From contig MNCI01020799.1 in NCBI GenBank assembly GCA_015680685.1, positions 6,113-70,112 on the forward strand: a stretch of 64,000 nt of DNA. The letters are read 5' to 3'. This document shows, piece by piece, positions 1 through 12,635 of the stretch. Every line of letters begins with the position of its first letter. Position 1 is the stretch's first letter. A model generated the notes under the pieces. The model worked only from the letters and a program-made list of their open reading frames with translations. It ran no database searches and was not told the origin of the DNA. Origin of the DNA: Gnetum montanum (Eukaryota; Streptophyta; Gnetopsida; Gnetales; Gnetaceae). The translations under genes were made by a program, and so were the position numbers.

Positions 1-2073
1 CTTTCCTTTTAGCTTGAGACTCCCAATGATTACTTAGATTCATAGTAACAACTGATGGCTAAGATAACTCTCCATTGTCTAACATGTTAGATAGTTTATT
101 TAATGATATCTAAAACTTACTTGAGATGCACAGTACTGTAAGCAAAGAATAGTTGCTTTCAGAAGCCTAAAAGTCTCTCCGGAACAAGTCTTTTTGTCAT
201 AGTTAGATTTTCTTTTTATGCAAACAATTTATTATTCATTTATTCTTACTTTAACATACTAACCTCATTTATTTATCAACAATTATGTTCCTTTATTTGG
301 GTAAAGAAAGGAAAGAAAATATATGTGTGATCTATGTTTACTTGCTTTCCATAAAATAAACCCACATAAATTATAATTGGACGCCATTTGGATCCTAAGA
401 TAACCAATGCACCTAAGGATACAAAGTTCCTCACAATGTTCATACATTATGTGTGCTAACCATACACTGCACATTCTAGTAGTGCACCATAATCAATTGT
501 TTCTTTTAATTTTAGTTTCAATTCAAGAATTACATATACACAAAAGAGGGAATATCATTAAGAATGATCGTAAAATGCTCATTTCTTGGGTCATAAGACC
601 TTGGCTCAAGCCTAGGTGCAGCCACTTAAAAAGGGGTTAGGCTTTTGCTTATCTATCAAGGTCTAGTTGGCAGAAAAAGCAAAGTCACGACCTTTTTACA
701 TATACAAAAAGGATGACTTCTCTGCTTAATACCCACCAAACGTTGTGTTGTCTAAGAGATCTGATTAGATTCCCTTTCCTAGTCAAATGGACATCATATA
801 TAGGATTTTCTTTGTCTCCTAAACTTTTCATGCAGTTGTCTTAACAAGAAGACTATCTCCATGGTCAAACTTCCTAGCATGATACTAATACGTACAAATT
901 CTCTGAGATTTCTACTCTTTCCTAACGCTCCATAAGCAATCAAAAATCAAACCTTAATCTGCTGGGAAAACCAAATTACTGCAAAGGCATCTGTCTCCTA
1001 ACCATAGTTCATTTCTAACTATTAACAACAGGAGACATTTTTTATCTCTTCAAATACTGCATGTGAAGAAACCACATAATTTAATTCAAAACTCATTCCT
1101 TGGAGCATGATTCTTGGTTGATCTATAAGATCCTAAGTAATTACAGGTTGTAAACCAATTTTTATTATTAATAAAATCATCAGTTTAACAAAAAGTTAAT
1201 TGAAAGCTCATTCTATAAAGGATAACTGGTAGAATTATTTTTTGAAAATGCAAACTATTTAAGGAACCTTTCCATGAGATTTTTGTAAGTTACACAACAT
1301 CCAAGAAAAGGTTTTTCAAGCAATAATTTGTGATGAACTAAAAATATTATGGTACTTGTGAATAATTGTTTCATTTTGCATTACTTTATATTTCATCTAT
1401 AATCATGTAATCTTTTTTAACATTTACCATGACTACAAATTATCAAGAAAGATATCCTTCATATAAAATAAAATAACTCAATGAAACAGGCCTGTATGTG
1501 CCCTTAGGAGATGCACAGGGCAATACAAAGTAACTGTGAACGAGTTAAGAATAACATTATTTACAAGATCCATCTATGCAGTAGGATCCGGATTTTTCTT
1601 TTTCTTTCTTTTCTTTTCTTTTTTTTAAAAAAAAAAATAAGTTTCTTTCGAAATTCAGGTGGATTCATTCCCTCATCAAAGCACTTATATATTTAAACTC
1701 TTGCAGGAATTCAACTTTCCAATGTTTCAATCGGAACATAATTTACCTCTAATAGCATATCTTTAATATATTGGCTGACATGAAATTTTCTGATCAATTT
1801 TTATTAGGTACTTCAGTTAGCTAGTAATGGCAAATGAACTACCATGTGCAGCTACATTTTCCAAAAATGTTCTATTTACTTGGTGATTTGTGCCTTGCCA
1901 AATCAGACGTAAAATCAAAAGTTTCCCACTATATTTGATGTAGCTAGAAGAAACAAAGCTCAAATGACTATAAATTGAAGAAAATTCCATTTAGATAAAA
2001 GAATTTCAAATTCATCTAGAGAAAAATCTGAAATATAATGCACCATCTCTCAATTAGTCAAAAATGTCAATAC

Positions 2074-2160
2074 CTTTGCTAGAACTACTAATGCTTTTTC
2101 TTCAAGCTCATCCATGGGAACTGACTTCCGTGCTGCTTCCTGCCTAATAGGGTCTTCATA
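2074..2160 (-). CDS. Exon 3, copy 1
   Basis: An 87-nt open exon, counterpart of 4952-5038, with splice sites intact (AG at 2162-2161, GT at 2073-2072). It could be joined in phase to exon 2 copy 1. Confidence 0.5.
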
Positions 2161-5100
2161 CTTCCAAACATGCAAATATACCATGTAAGATAATTACAGT
2201 CTTGTGAACAACTTGGAACAAAATGCACAAGAGTTTCTTCAGATGTGATTATTCACATAAAATTGGATTCAATAGATACAAACCATCATGACCATTTTCA
2301 GGTGTCTTTGAAGCGTTCTACGGAATTCCTCTTTTCTTTCATTGGCATTTTGGTCTTGAAATAGCAGTGCATCCTCTTCTGCCTGCAAAATTATCACACC
2401 CAGTCACTAACCAAAGCTTTTTCAGCACCAAATTTCAGGCCAATACTAAATCTCCCATGATAGTGTATGATTTGCTTTTGATGCCCCCATTGGTGCTTGG
2501 ACAATTTGTAGAGTCTATCTTTATTTTTCATGAAAATGTAATATATGTCCAATAGATCCTATGGGTCTTTAGATGTAATAAAGCTTCAATTTCATTTCAT
2601 ATATATATGTATGTATATCATTCAAATTATCATATTTTTCTATACCTATAGGGTCTATGTTAGGTTTGTATGAATGTTAGAAAGGAAATGAAAATAAAAT
2701 TTGTACCAAAAAGAATAGTTGGTATTTAATTCCCCATGTTTTTGTCTTTACATTTAACAAATTTTCAAAGATTGGAAGTGCTTTGGGATGGAAAAAAACA
2801 CGGTTCAATCCCTACTACCAATTATGAACTGTGTTGAGAATCAAATTTAATTTATGGTACCGAAAAAGAAATGAAACAGTTTTTCCTTTGACACTACTGA
2901 GAAACAAATATGTGGGTTGTAACACTTTCCTTTTAGCTTGAGACTCCCAATGATTACTTAGATTCATAGTAACAACTGATGGCTAAGATAACTCTCCATT
3001 GTCTAACATGTTAGATAGTTTATTTAATGATATCTAAAACTTCCTTGAGATGCACAGTACTGTAAGCAGAGAATAGTTGCTCTCAGAAGCCTAAAAGTCT
3101 CTTTGGAACAAGTCTTTTTGTCATAGTTAGATTTTCTTTTTATGCAAGCAATTTATTATTCATTTATTCTTACTTTAATATACTAACCTCATTTATTTAT
3201 CAACAATTATGTTCCTTTATTTGGGTAAAGAAAGGAAAGAAAATATATGTGTGATCTATGTTTACTTGCTTTCCATAAAATAAACCCACACAAATTATAA
3301 TTGGATGCCCTTTGGATCCTAAGATAACCAATTCACCTAAGGATACAAAGTTCCTCACAATGTTCATACATTATGTGTGCTAACCATACACTGCACATTT
3401 TAGTAGTGCACCATAATCAACTGTTTCTTTTAATTTTAGTTTCAATTCAAGAATTCCGTATACACAAAAGAGGGAATATCATTTAGAATGATCATAAAAT
3501 GCTCATTTCTTGGGTCATAAGACCTAGGCTCGAGCCTAGGTGCAACCACTTAAAAAGGGGTTAGGCTTTTGCTTATCTATCAGGGTCTACTTGGCAGGAT
3601 AAGCAAAGTAATGACCTTTTTACATATACAAAAAGGGTGACTTCTCTGCTTAATACCCACCAAATGTTGCGTTGTCTAAGGGATCTGATTAGATTCCCTT
3701 TCCTGGTCAAATGGACATCATATATAGGATTTTCTTCTTCTCCTAAACTTTTCATGCAGTTGTCTTAACTTCCTAGCATGATACTAATACATACAAATTC
3801 TCCATTCCTGCCTTACAATGTTTTCTACTCTTTCCTAACGCTCCATAAGCAATCAAAAATCAAACCTTAATCAAGGCATCTGTCTCCTAACCATAGTTCG
3901 TTTCTAACTATTAACAACAGGAGACATTTTTTCTCTCTTGAAATACTGCATGTGAAGAAACCACATAATTTAATTCAAAACTGAGCATGATTCTTGGTTG
4001 ATCTATAAGATCCTAAGTAATTGCAGGTTGTAAACCAATTTTTATTATTAATAAAATCATCAGTTTAACGAAAAGCTAATTGAAAGCTCATTCTATAAAG
4101 GATAACTGGTAGAATTATCTTTTGAAAATGCAAACTATTTAAGGAACCTTTCCATGAGATTTTTGTAAGTTACACAACATCCGAGAAAAGGTTTTTCAAG
4201 AAATATTTTGTGATGAACTAAAAAGATTATGGTACTCGTGAATAATTGTTTCATTTTGCATTACTTTATATTTCATCTATAATCATGTAATCTTTTTTAA
4301 CATTTACCATGACTACAAATTATCAAGAAAGATATCCTTCATATAAAATAAAATAACTCAATGAAACAGGCCTGTATGTGCCCTTAGGAGATGCACAGGG
4401 CAATACAAAGTAACTGTGAACGAGTTAAGAATAACATTATTTACAAGATCCATCTCTGCAGTAGGATCTGCATTTTTCTTTTTCTTTCTTTTCTTTTCTT
4501 TTTTTTTTTGGAACATGAGTTTCTTTCGAAATTCAAGTGGATTCATTCCCTCATCAAAGCACTTAAATATTTAAACTCTTGCAGGAATTCAACTTTCCAA
4601 TGTTTCAATCGGAACATAATTTACGTCTAATAGCATATCTTTAATATATTGGCTGACATGAAATTTTCTGATCAATTTTTATTAGGTACTTCAGTTAGCT
4701 AGTAATGACAAATGAACTACCATGTGCAGCTACATTTTCCAAAAATGTTCCATTTACTTGGTGATTTGTGCCTTGCCAAATCAGACGTAAAATCAAAAGT
4801 TTCCCACTATATTTGATGTAGCTAGAAGAAACAAAGCTCAAATGACTATAAATTGAAGAAAATTCCATTTAGATAAAAGAATTTCAAATTCATCTAGAGA
4901 AAAATCTGAAATACAATGCACCATCTCTCAATTAGTCAAAAATGTCAATACCTTTGCTAGAACTACTAATGCTTTTTCTTCAAGCTCATCCATGGGAACC
5001 GACATCCGTGCTGCTTCCTGCCTAACAGGGTCTTCATACTTCCAAAAAATGCAAATATACCATGTAAGATAATTACAGTCTTGTGAACAACTTGGAACAA

Positions 5101-5497
5101 AATGCACAAGGGTTTCTTCAGATGTGATTATTCACATAAATCGGATTCAATAGATACAAACCATTATGACCATTTCCAGCTCTCCTTGAAGCCTTATCCG
5201 GAATTCCTCTTTTCCTTCATTGGCATTTTGGTCTTGCAATGGCAGTGCATCCTCTTCTGCCTGCAAAGTTATCACACCCAGTCACTAACCAAAGCTTTTT
5301 CCGCACCAAATTTCAGAATTTGTATTGCAGTCAAAAGCGAATTAGTTTACGAACCTTGATCCCATCATCTGTGTCGTCTTCCACACGATGTTCTTGTCCA
5401 TCATAAGGGACAACGAGTTCCTCGACAGGCATCATATCCGCCCAGGATCTGTGCGATGAACGATCAATTCCCGATTTCCGTCGAACACAAGCTTTAG
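2074..5497 (-). CDS. Unidentified multi-exon host gene, internal part, with duplicated exons
   Basis: Five short open exons can be placed on the minus strand, in transcription order 5497-5355, 5260-5162, 5038-4952, then a second copy of the last two at 2382-2284 and 2160-2074. Each is flanked by AG and GT on the correct sides. The junctions agree in phase: exon 1 carries two leading bases and ends in phase 0, and all later exons are whole codons (33 or 29). A transcript including both exon pairs would therefore stay in frame. The inferred protein is acidic and hydrophilic, with a Ser-Trp-Ala-Asp-Met stretch in exon 1 and Glu/Arg-rich helix-like segments after it. I do not recognise the family. 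Neither the start codon nor the 3' end is visible. It could be a functional gene with an internal duplication or a decaying partial copy. Confidence 0.55.
2284..2382 (-). CDS. Exon 2, copy 1
   Basis: A 99-nt open exon, the tandem counterpart of 5162-5260, with intact acceptor (TTTTGCAG) and donor (GTTTGT) and no stop. It carries about nine amino-acid replacements relative to the other copy. No copy of exon 1 lies upstream of it within unit 1. Confidence 0.5.
4952..5038 (-). CDS. Exon 3, copy 2
   Basis: An 87-nt, 29-codon open exon (YEDPVRQEAAR at its start) with acceptor AG at 5040-5039 and donor GT at 4951-4950. It differs from the copy at 2074-2160 at about three positions. Confidence 0.55.
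5162..5260 (-). CDS. Exon 2, copy 2
   Basis: A 99-nt, 33-codon open exon beginning AEEDAL. The acceptor TTTGCAG ends at 5261 and the donor GTTTGT starts at 5161. Compared with the copy at 2284-2382 it has about 11 differences, nearly all amino-acid changing, although the introns on either side are almost identical between copies. Confidence 0.55.
5355..5497 (-). CDS. Exon 1 of the unidentified gene (single copy)
   Basis: A 143-nt open segment with acceptor AG at 5499-5498 after a T-rich tract and donor GT at 5354-5353. It reads as 47 codons after two leading bases and includes SWADMMPVEEL and an acidic DDTDD stretch. It lies outside the tandem duplication, so there is only one copy in this window. 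Confidence 0.55.
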
Positions 5498-7387
5498 CTA
5501 TGAAAAAGGGAATGATTGTTTCAGTTACAGCAATGAATTATGATTTTTGAGGTGAATTCCTGCAATATATTCCTCCCTCCCTGCTAAAGCATCGAAAATA
5601 TCTTCGTAGCAAGAGAACAACTTTCGGACCTTCATCCAATAAAATTTGGCCATTTTGGATTACGTGTAAGTAAATACTACCTTGCCATTTTGGATTACGT
5701 GTAAGTAAATAGTTATATATTTTAGAAGTCGTGAAATTTTTTACTCATAGAACTTCTTACTTGTAATCTTATAAGATTTATAGATATATATTTATAAATA
5801 TATATAAATATATTATAAGATTCTATCGGCTAATCGTCTGATTTAAACATAAAAAATAGAAATATTATAAGACCATGGAATGCTTTATTGAATGATCATA
5901 AACATGTTGTAATAGAGCAGAAATGATCAATGTACAAACCCTAGGCCCTGCATAGAAATTCGCCAACCGTCTGGTGCCAAGGGGCTATAGCAGGCTGTTG
6001 AGAGAATGCTCTATGAGACACCAACCTTGTCCCGCAATCATACAACCAGACACTGCAATGGATCGAGAACGTTATCAAAGACCACATGATAATCGAAGAA
6101 AATTGTTGTCGCCAGGCTATTGGCCCAGGCAAGAAAGCCTCCAAACCCTCAAGGAGAGTCGGGGCTCTAACCATGAACACCCCAAAAGGCCCTACATGGG
6201 GCAAGGGCAGACTGAAATGTTTCTTTCACGTTTCGTTGCATTTTTTATAGGTTTCATTTCTTTTTTTTTATTTTTTGATTTTATTCTCAACATGCACCTG
6301 TCACGAACTAAATTCAGAACACGTGTAAATACACTTAGACCATATATCTGGGAGGTTATCTAATTATTTCAAGGTTCCACACCTCAATATAATTAATGTT
6401 TTTGTTATTTTTGGCAGCTCTTCCTTAAACAGGATTACAAAGAAATGTTTGATCAGAATAATATGTTTGACGTGAGTCATTTAATTTTGAAATTGATGTT
6501 TTTAATTATGTTCATTGAAACCTTTGAGACCTTTTAGATTTAGCAAACCAGTTTAAAATTCCTTCAATTTTTCTTTTAATAAGTCGGTCCTGCCTCAATT
6601 TTAACATCCAGATTGACCTTTTCCTGACCCTGTTTTTCGTCCTGCAACACGGGAAACTTCCCTTACAATTTTGCAAACTCGGAACTGCGCCCCACGTATA
6701 TTTTAATCCTTGAGTGCTAAAAACAGAAGTTTTTACTTACGAAATTAACATCTAAAACAAATCATATGATATTATGATGGACAATTTTTTTTAAAAGTAA
6801 AGCCCTCATCGGTATATGACTGAAATATGAAATTATAAATGATTAAAGTTCCTAAAAGAAAGGAATTAGGATTTCCTTCCCTGGGTATCACGGCAATCGA
6901 AGAAGTGGTTAAGGCGCAAAATTATGACGTTTCGCCTGTGTTTTGCTTACAATAAACCACGTAGTTGGGTTTTGTATTACACGACTGAATATGTTACAGT
7001 GCCTTCCTGAATTTTATCAATTTCTGAATATGAAGTTTTTGTGCTTCCAGATGGACACCATCAACTGATAAAGATTAAAACATCAAATCAGCGTAACGAA
7101 AACGCAAATGCAGAAAATTTCACATGTATTTCACGCCCACAAAAGGAAACTTCCGAGGGCAATCGAATTACGAAAGTCCACGCCCAAATTGACCAAAATT
7201 GTTCTTAATGAAATATACACATAATTTTTTGATGATGAAAAACTTATCCGTGTACTTGTTTCTTTCCATGATGATGAACAAAGAAATATACACATAAATT
7301 GTATTGCAAAGTTCGTTTCTTTTACGCAACTTGATTTTTTGCCGTGTCGTTGCCCTCACGTTGCGCCGTTTCCCATTTCCGGCCACT
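5498..7387. other. Intergenic or intronic stretch, no recognised gene
   Basis: This holds a short direct repeat (5649-5676 and 5684-5711, period 35 bp), an AT-only near-palindromic stretch around 5765-5830, and a more GC-rich block at about 5940-6210 that is open in two overlapping frames. I could not match that block to any family, and its two open frames on opposite strands look like chance. The rest is AT-rich with no supported feature. Confidence 0.5.
5649..5711 (+). repeat. Two-copy short tandem repeat
   Basis: A 28-bp segment starting GCCATTTTGGATTACG occurs twice with a 35-bp period, the two copies being identical by eye. Confidence 0.85.
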
Positions 7388-7960
7388 ATGGTTCGCCCTG
7401 TTAGAGACCTCATGGGCCATGCTTCATTTTTAGCAACTTCTGTTTTTGGAAGATGGACTACCGGAATTCTCAGACGAAGATGCAGCCGGTTCTCTATGTC
7501 CAAAGCTTGCATGATATTCCAACCTATGCAAGATCTCTGCAGAGATGCATTGCTGCGTAAGACCTACCGCAAGGAAGAAATCTACATGCCAAACTCATTC
7601 AGACAGGATTCATGATGAACCCTTACATTCAAACCAAAACGTTGATACTGTATTCAATGCTTGGTAGGCTTGAAGAGGCACGACAGCTGTTTGGCAAAGT
7701 ACGAAGAAGAATGTTGTATCTTGGACCACCATGATCTCAGCTTATGCGACAAAACGATTCCGGGTAGAAGTTCTGCAATTGTTTTCTCAAATGCAAACAG
7801 CAGGCATTGATCCTGACATGGATTTCAAAACATCCACACTGGCAAAGCCGGGAACGCGGAGCACGAAATTCGGAACTGCAGTGACGCTGACAACGGCCAT
7901 GAATCAATCTGCCCAGCAGCAACATGCAGGGTCTCACTCCGATTTCACCCAGGTGGCATC
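7388..7960 (+). pseudogene. Pentatricopeptide-repeat (PPR) protein pseudogene fragment
   Basis: Translated across one frameshift, this region reads as a plant PPR protein of the PLS type. Around 7525-7700 is a leader-like segment (LHAKLIQTGFMMNPYIQTK), followed by LGRLEEARQLF, which is the helix-B signature of a PPR motif. After a frameshift near 7715 come the typical S-W-T-T-M-I-S-A-Y-A segment and VLQLFSQMQTAGIDPD (7730-7830). Such proteins bind organelle RNA in mitochondria or plastids. This copy is broken by an in-frame stop at about 7558 and a frameshift, and homology fades after about 7960. Intact PPR proteins have many repeats, whereas only about two can be recognised here. It is a dead fragment with no visible promoter or intron. 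Confidence 0.8.
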
Positions 7961-10206
7961 CTTTGGCCTCATAGTCATCCCCAGGCCACCGAGTTCGTGT
8001 TTCTAATCCATGGTGGGTTGGTTTTGGTGGGATTTGTGGACATAAACAACCAATTGTTCCAGGAGACTCTAAAGTTGATATTTTTGTGTACCCTCGCGAA
8101 CTGACGCACTTTCTGCTGAAGCTTGGGAGTTACCCGGCATCGTCCATATGAGGGCTGAATTTGCAGAACCCTTGTGACATTACTTATGCGAAAGCTCTTC
8201 AAGTTCGCATTTTGCAACTTAAATTTATAGAGTTTTATGATGATTGATGTCTGGCGTCGGCCTCCGCATCCTGTTTCGTGCCCCGATGTTGTTCGGTGCC
8301 CGATTAGTGCATCGTTTGTCTGTCTTTGGCCAAAATGCCGGATCTCGATCTGCGCACAACTCGATCATGTTTGCATCTACGTAGAACTCCAGCCCTCCTC
8401 TTACTTTTGCATGATTTGTATTTCTATTTTACAAAGGACGTAACCTTTTATACCATGACGTTATGCACAAAGTTGTGTTACCAAAATGGCCTTACACGTC
8501 AACATTACACGTGCATTATTCACAAACTTGCATTACCGAAATAGCGTGTCTGAACACGTCAGCATTACACAATCGTTATTCACAAATTGCGTTACCAAAA
8601 TGAACCGTGACAATTAGCGTTACCAATTTCTGACTTGAAATGGCCTATCGGCCAAACAAATAACAATTTCAAGTTTTAATAAAATCCTTTCTCTTGAAGT
8701 AAAGTTTTCATGATTGCCATGCATTTCACAGTGAAAAAATTTTATTTTCATTTCATATAAAATTTACTACATATCTTTAGGATTTTGTTTTTTCCCCCTT
8801 TTACTAAATCCAACAATATATCAATATGTTCAATGATGAGTGATTTTAGTTTTATCTTGCTTTCATATGAAATATATACCTCATTAGTTTTCAGCATACT
8901 AATTTACATTATTAATTGTTAATTGATATGCAACGTTTTAATTAATTCTTTAACGAAAGGCAACAAAACTTATTACCTATTGTAACACCTACCCATGGGA
9001 AGCAAGAGTTAGCACTTGAAACCTATGACAAGCTGTAACAAGCTAGCTAAAAAATGCAAGGGTAAACTTTTCCATTTTTTTCCCAAATAGTTGATTAATT
9101 ATTAGAAATTCAACTTCCATATAGATCAATAAAATAATGCATAACAAAGAAAACTATATGATGTAAAGAATGGCCCAAGGATTTAGCAAGAAGCGAATAT
9201 CAATATAATAATTGACATCTCTTAATACACTATGCATCTAAGGTGTAGCACAAAAACAAAAACAGTTAATACTTAAAATCATATCTGCAACCATCTAGCT
9301 TAGTAAAAAGCCAAGTAATTCAATCACTTCACTTAGTAGTCTTATATTATGCTACCAAAATGTCATCGATCATAAGGAAGTCAAACTTAATATAAACATA
9401 TTATTCATGTACCTAATGCAAATAATACATAAATCTTTATATTTATTCACAATATCATTGCCAATGATGCAATATTTAGTGTTTAGCAAGCAAGAAAACT
9501 TAGAAACTAGATTGTACACATTCATAAACTTGTTCACATAGACAATTGGACAACAAGCATAAGAATCTTATGAAACAATAGTTTACAAATCAAATTATCA
9601 AAACTTTTAACTAAAGAATAAAAAACCAAGTACATCTAGTGCCAATCAACAAACCATAATCATAATCAAATTTTGGTTTAACCATTGTTGATAAAAAAAA
9701 AGGATAACCATGAAAACCAAACAGTGACAACAAAAGTCTATACAATAATCCTTTCATACAATGTATAGGTCTAATTTATATATCAAATTCTGATTTTTCT
9801 TAGACCATGATAATAAATCAAATGGTGTTCACAAAGAGACTTGTCCAACCCAATAATTGGCCACAAGAAATGTATAAATCATTAATATCAATCCATTCAT
9901 TTGCACAATTAAACTATTTTATTTTCTTTTAGTAACCATCACAGTAAAAATCATTTCAAATCAACTTTGCTAATTTCAAATAATATAATGCACACCACCA
10001 ACATTTAATTAGCCTATCCAATTTGCTAATAATAGCGAATAGATAAGTCACCTACATTTAACAACCACAATTTAACATCACTAACATTTAATAATGATAA
10101 ATTAACTATATTCCCCCACTCCATTGGACTCATAGAAAGATAACAAGACTTGAGAAGGTACACAAATAAGAATCAAAATTCAATCTAAGGTTTAAGCATT
10201 CACGAG
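7961..10206. other. AT-rich flank without recognised genes
   Basis: About 2.2 kb. Around 8440-8640 there are degenerate direct repeats built on 'cgttattcacaaa..gcgttacc'. The remainder is AT-rich. It ends with ACGAG, the left target-site copy of element B. I see no coding homology. Confidence 0.5.
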
Positions 10207-11062
10207 TGATGAATCGTGTTTTTCATAAGCTCCAATATCGAAGTCGGTACATGATATTGGCTATGCAATATTGCAATACAAGATGCGATATCATGCATGC
10301 GATATCGCTGGGTTACTCCCAGGTTTATAAATATAGCCCCCGAGGCACACAATTCAAGGTAGTTTTTGAAGGCAAGTAGTGAAACTCTTGCAGTTTGTTC
10401 ATTTGAGAGTTAAAATATTTTCCAAGTGCCCATAGTAGGAGGTCTAAGTGTGATTGGATCTTTACTCAAGCATTGATGTACCTAAACACACCATTGCGTT
10501 GATAATAAAGACAAGCTCTTTGATTCATCCTTGCAACACTTGAGACTTTCTTTCTTTATGCATTTACATATCATGATTTCATGCAGTTTACATTAATGTT
10601 ATTCATTCAGCAATTAATTTTGATTAATTAAGTAGCTAATTAAAATACACAAGCACGACCCCTTCGAACATACGTGTGACACTTAGTAGCTCAGAAACAA
10701 TTAGCGTTTGACAACCCAACAGTGTTTACAAGAAGTTCAGGATGTGTCCAGGAAGTGGGGATGGTTCTTTGTGTTAGGCTAGATTAGACAATAGTTTACT
10801 TAACAGTTAATTACTCTCACTTTTATTCTTGTTATAGGTTAGCAAATTGATAAAACACAAAATAAGAAAAATCTTATGCCTCAATCACACTTAACCATAC
10901 ACTTGCATTTCACAAGTGGGACTAGGAAGACAACGAACGAACAACACAAACTCACTATTTAGCTCTAGCATGCTTAGTAATTAAAGTCTATGGAATTAAC
11001 CAAATTACACGTGAACGCTTGTGATTCATATGGTTCAGCGTATGGTACCTCGCAACTCATCG
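10207..11062 (+). repeat. 5' LTR of element B
   Basis: 856 bp from TGATGAATCG to a terminal CATCG (expected CATCA). The U3 has GATATC-type palindromes around 10235-10308, then TATA-like TATAAATATA near 10326. A poly(A) signal AATAAAG follows near 10504. Its partner at 32633 is 860 bp and collinear. Confidence 0.92.
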
Positions 11063-11063
11063 T

Positions 11064-11081
11064 TGGTGCTGTTGCCGGGGA
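11064..11081 (+). other. Primer-binding site of B (tRNA-Asp type)
   Basis: TGGTGCTGTTGCCGGGGA, one base after the LTR. It differs at two positions from TGGCGCCGTTGCCGGGGA, the complement of the plant tRNA-Asp 3' end used by Athila/Tat elements (established knowledge). Confidence 0.88.
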
Positions 11082-11230
11082 CTTTAGTTCTACATGTGCT
11101 ATCTAAGCTTAGTGAAACTTAGTAACCTCATTGTTCAAACCCAAAGAGTCAAATCTTACAAAAACAAAAATTAGTATTACAATTAAATTAAACCTTAACC
11201 ACACACTGCATATAAATTCATTAACATAAA

Positions 11231-11637
11231 ATGTCTTCTTCTCACAAGAGTCTATCTCCGCCTAGGGCAAACTAGGTGCCTCAGCAATAGCAGGTGGTAT
11301 ATGCTCATCCCAATGAGTATGTACCAGACTTCACCTTCATTTTACATCAAGATGAAATCTTGTGGTGGCATGACATGGAAGGTAACATTGTGTTGCTATC
11401 GGATTGATTTGTTCCAACTATGCTCCAACTAATGCTTGCATGACATGGACTTCAACATCTTCATAGGGAGTACAAGATACGAGATCCCAATTCAGGGGAT
11501 TATCATCCCACTGAAGCACAAAGGTTAAGGGATCGTTACCTAGAGTACCAACATGAGCTTGTGAAGGGCATGGGATTGAACACTTTTCCACCTCTGCTTG
11601 GTCCATTGGATGGAGGCAAATACTTCTCTGAGGGCTT
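11231..11637 (+). pseudogene. gag: Element B gag, first segment
   Basis: The capsid polyprotein reading frame probably starts at ATG 11231 (MSSSHKSLSPPR), the same start seen in element G at 57904. It continues with stops and frame changes to 11637, where insertion of A1 cuts it. It contains a segment similar to A1 and G gag around YHPT and HPNEYVPDF. The frame resumes at 18862. Gag forms the particle that packages element RNA. This copy cannot be translated. Confidence 0.75.
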
Positions 11638-12495
11638 TGATGGGATGTGATATTGCATCCCTCGCAATATCGCGTATGCGATATCGCGTACACGATATCG
11701 TGGTCCACCGCCATATCTATAAATAAGAGGCAGCTCTCCCTTGTTTTCTCATCCTAGGCTAGAAGTAGGGAAACTCTAGCAGATTGATCACTCCAGAGAT
11801 AGAATATTTTCCATGTGCCTGCAATAGGAGTCCTAAAGTGAACGGATCTTTATTCGAGCAACATTGTACCTGAACACAAGTTGTGTACGGAAATAAAGAC
11901 GAGCTTCTTGGATAAACCTTGCAATGTATGGAATAGGATTTTATTATTGTTATTTATTACATGTTAACGCGGAATGAGTACGACTTGATTACGAGCATTT
12001 AAGGATGTGTACGTATGATCAAGGAACGGATGCTCATTGCGCTTAGGCTAGATTAGATTCTCTCAACCCTTTCCTCCTAGTTAAGTGCCTCAGTACGACC
12101 ACTTTGAGCACGCGTGTTATGCGTGGTGATCCCAGCAACGATTAGTGTTTGGTAGCCACGGTTGCATTGGTTCAGGGTGTGTACGGTATGTGGGAATGGA
12201 TGCTGATGTTAGGTAATTTAGACTTAGTTTATTAGTTAGAGTTAGTCATTAGTTTCTCAATCCTTTACCTCATTAGCATAGGAGACATAAAACAGAAAAA
12301 CTATAAAAATCATATACCTCAGACTTGCTTAACCATACACCGTGACAATTACAAGTAAATTTGGGAAGACAATGAATAATTAACCCTAAGTGTTCCAAGA
12401 GGCGTGTAGGCACTTAGTCTGCGGAGTTCAATCGGATCATGCATGCTACGCTCGTATTCGTATGGTTGAGTGTAGGGGTATCTCACCACTCATCA
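11638..12495 (+). repeat. 5' LTR of A1
   Basis: 858 bp, TGATGGGATG to CATCA. The U3 start carries four GATATC-type sites (11645-11702), followed by CTATAAATA at 11717-11725 and AATAAA at 11892-11897. Its 3' end is shared with the other gypsy families here. Confidence 0.93.
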
Positions 12496-12496
12496 T

Positions 12497-12514
12497 AGGC
12501 ACCGTTGCTGGGGA
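12497..12514 (+). other. Primer-binding site of A1
   Basis: AGGCACCGTTGCTGGGGA, a tRNA-Asp-type site with a few substitutions, one base after the LTR. Confidence 0.85.
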
Positions 12515-12635
12515 CTAAGTGTTTGTGCCTCGAATAGAACATAAAGGATATCACTCACATCATTGGGAGCCTAAACGAACCTTCAGGTTAATTAACAGAA
12601 AAATTTTATAATGGTGAAATAGCACACCGATAAAA

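Larger units (their letters stand above)
1..5326. repeat. 2.9-kb tandem direct duplication
   Basis: The sequence that opens the window recurs from 2925 with only scattered substitutions and small indels, giving a period of 2924 bp. The second copy follows the first until about 5326. There it leaves the first copy (about 2427) and continues into sequence containing an extra exon. Copy 1 instead has about 500 bp of private AT-rich sequence (2430-2924) before copy 2 begins. The left edge may lie outside the window. Both copies carry the same pair of minus-strand exons, so this is a partial duplication inside a host gene. I see no transposon ends at the junctions. Confidence 0.93.

Noticed and set aside
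5941-6363. Overlapping open frames of 87 and 129 codons on opposite strands
   Set aside because: There is no recognisable domain or splice structure, and both frames share one GC-richer block; support is too weak to call a gene.
11640-11702. CRISPR-like or telomere-like array of palindromic repeats
   Set aside because: Units are irregularly spaced, lie in U3 just before a TATA box, and recur at every LTR of the family, so they are part of the retrotransposon promoters.
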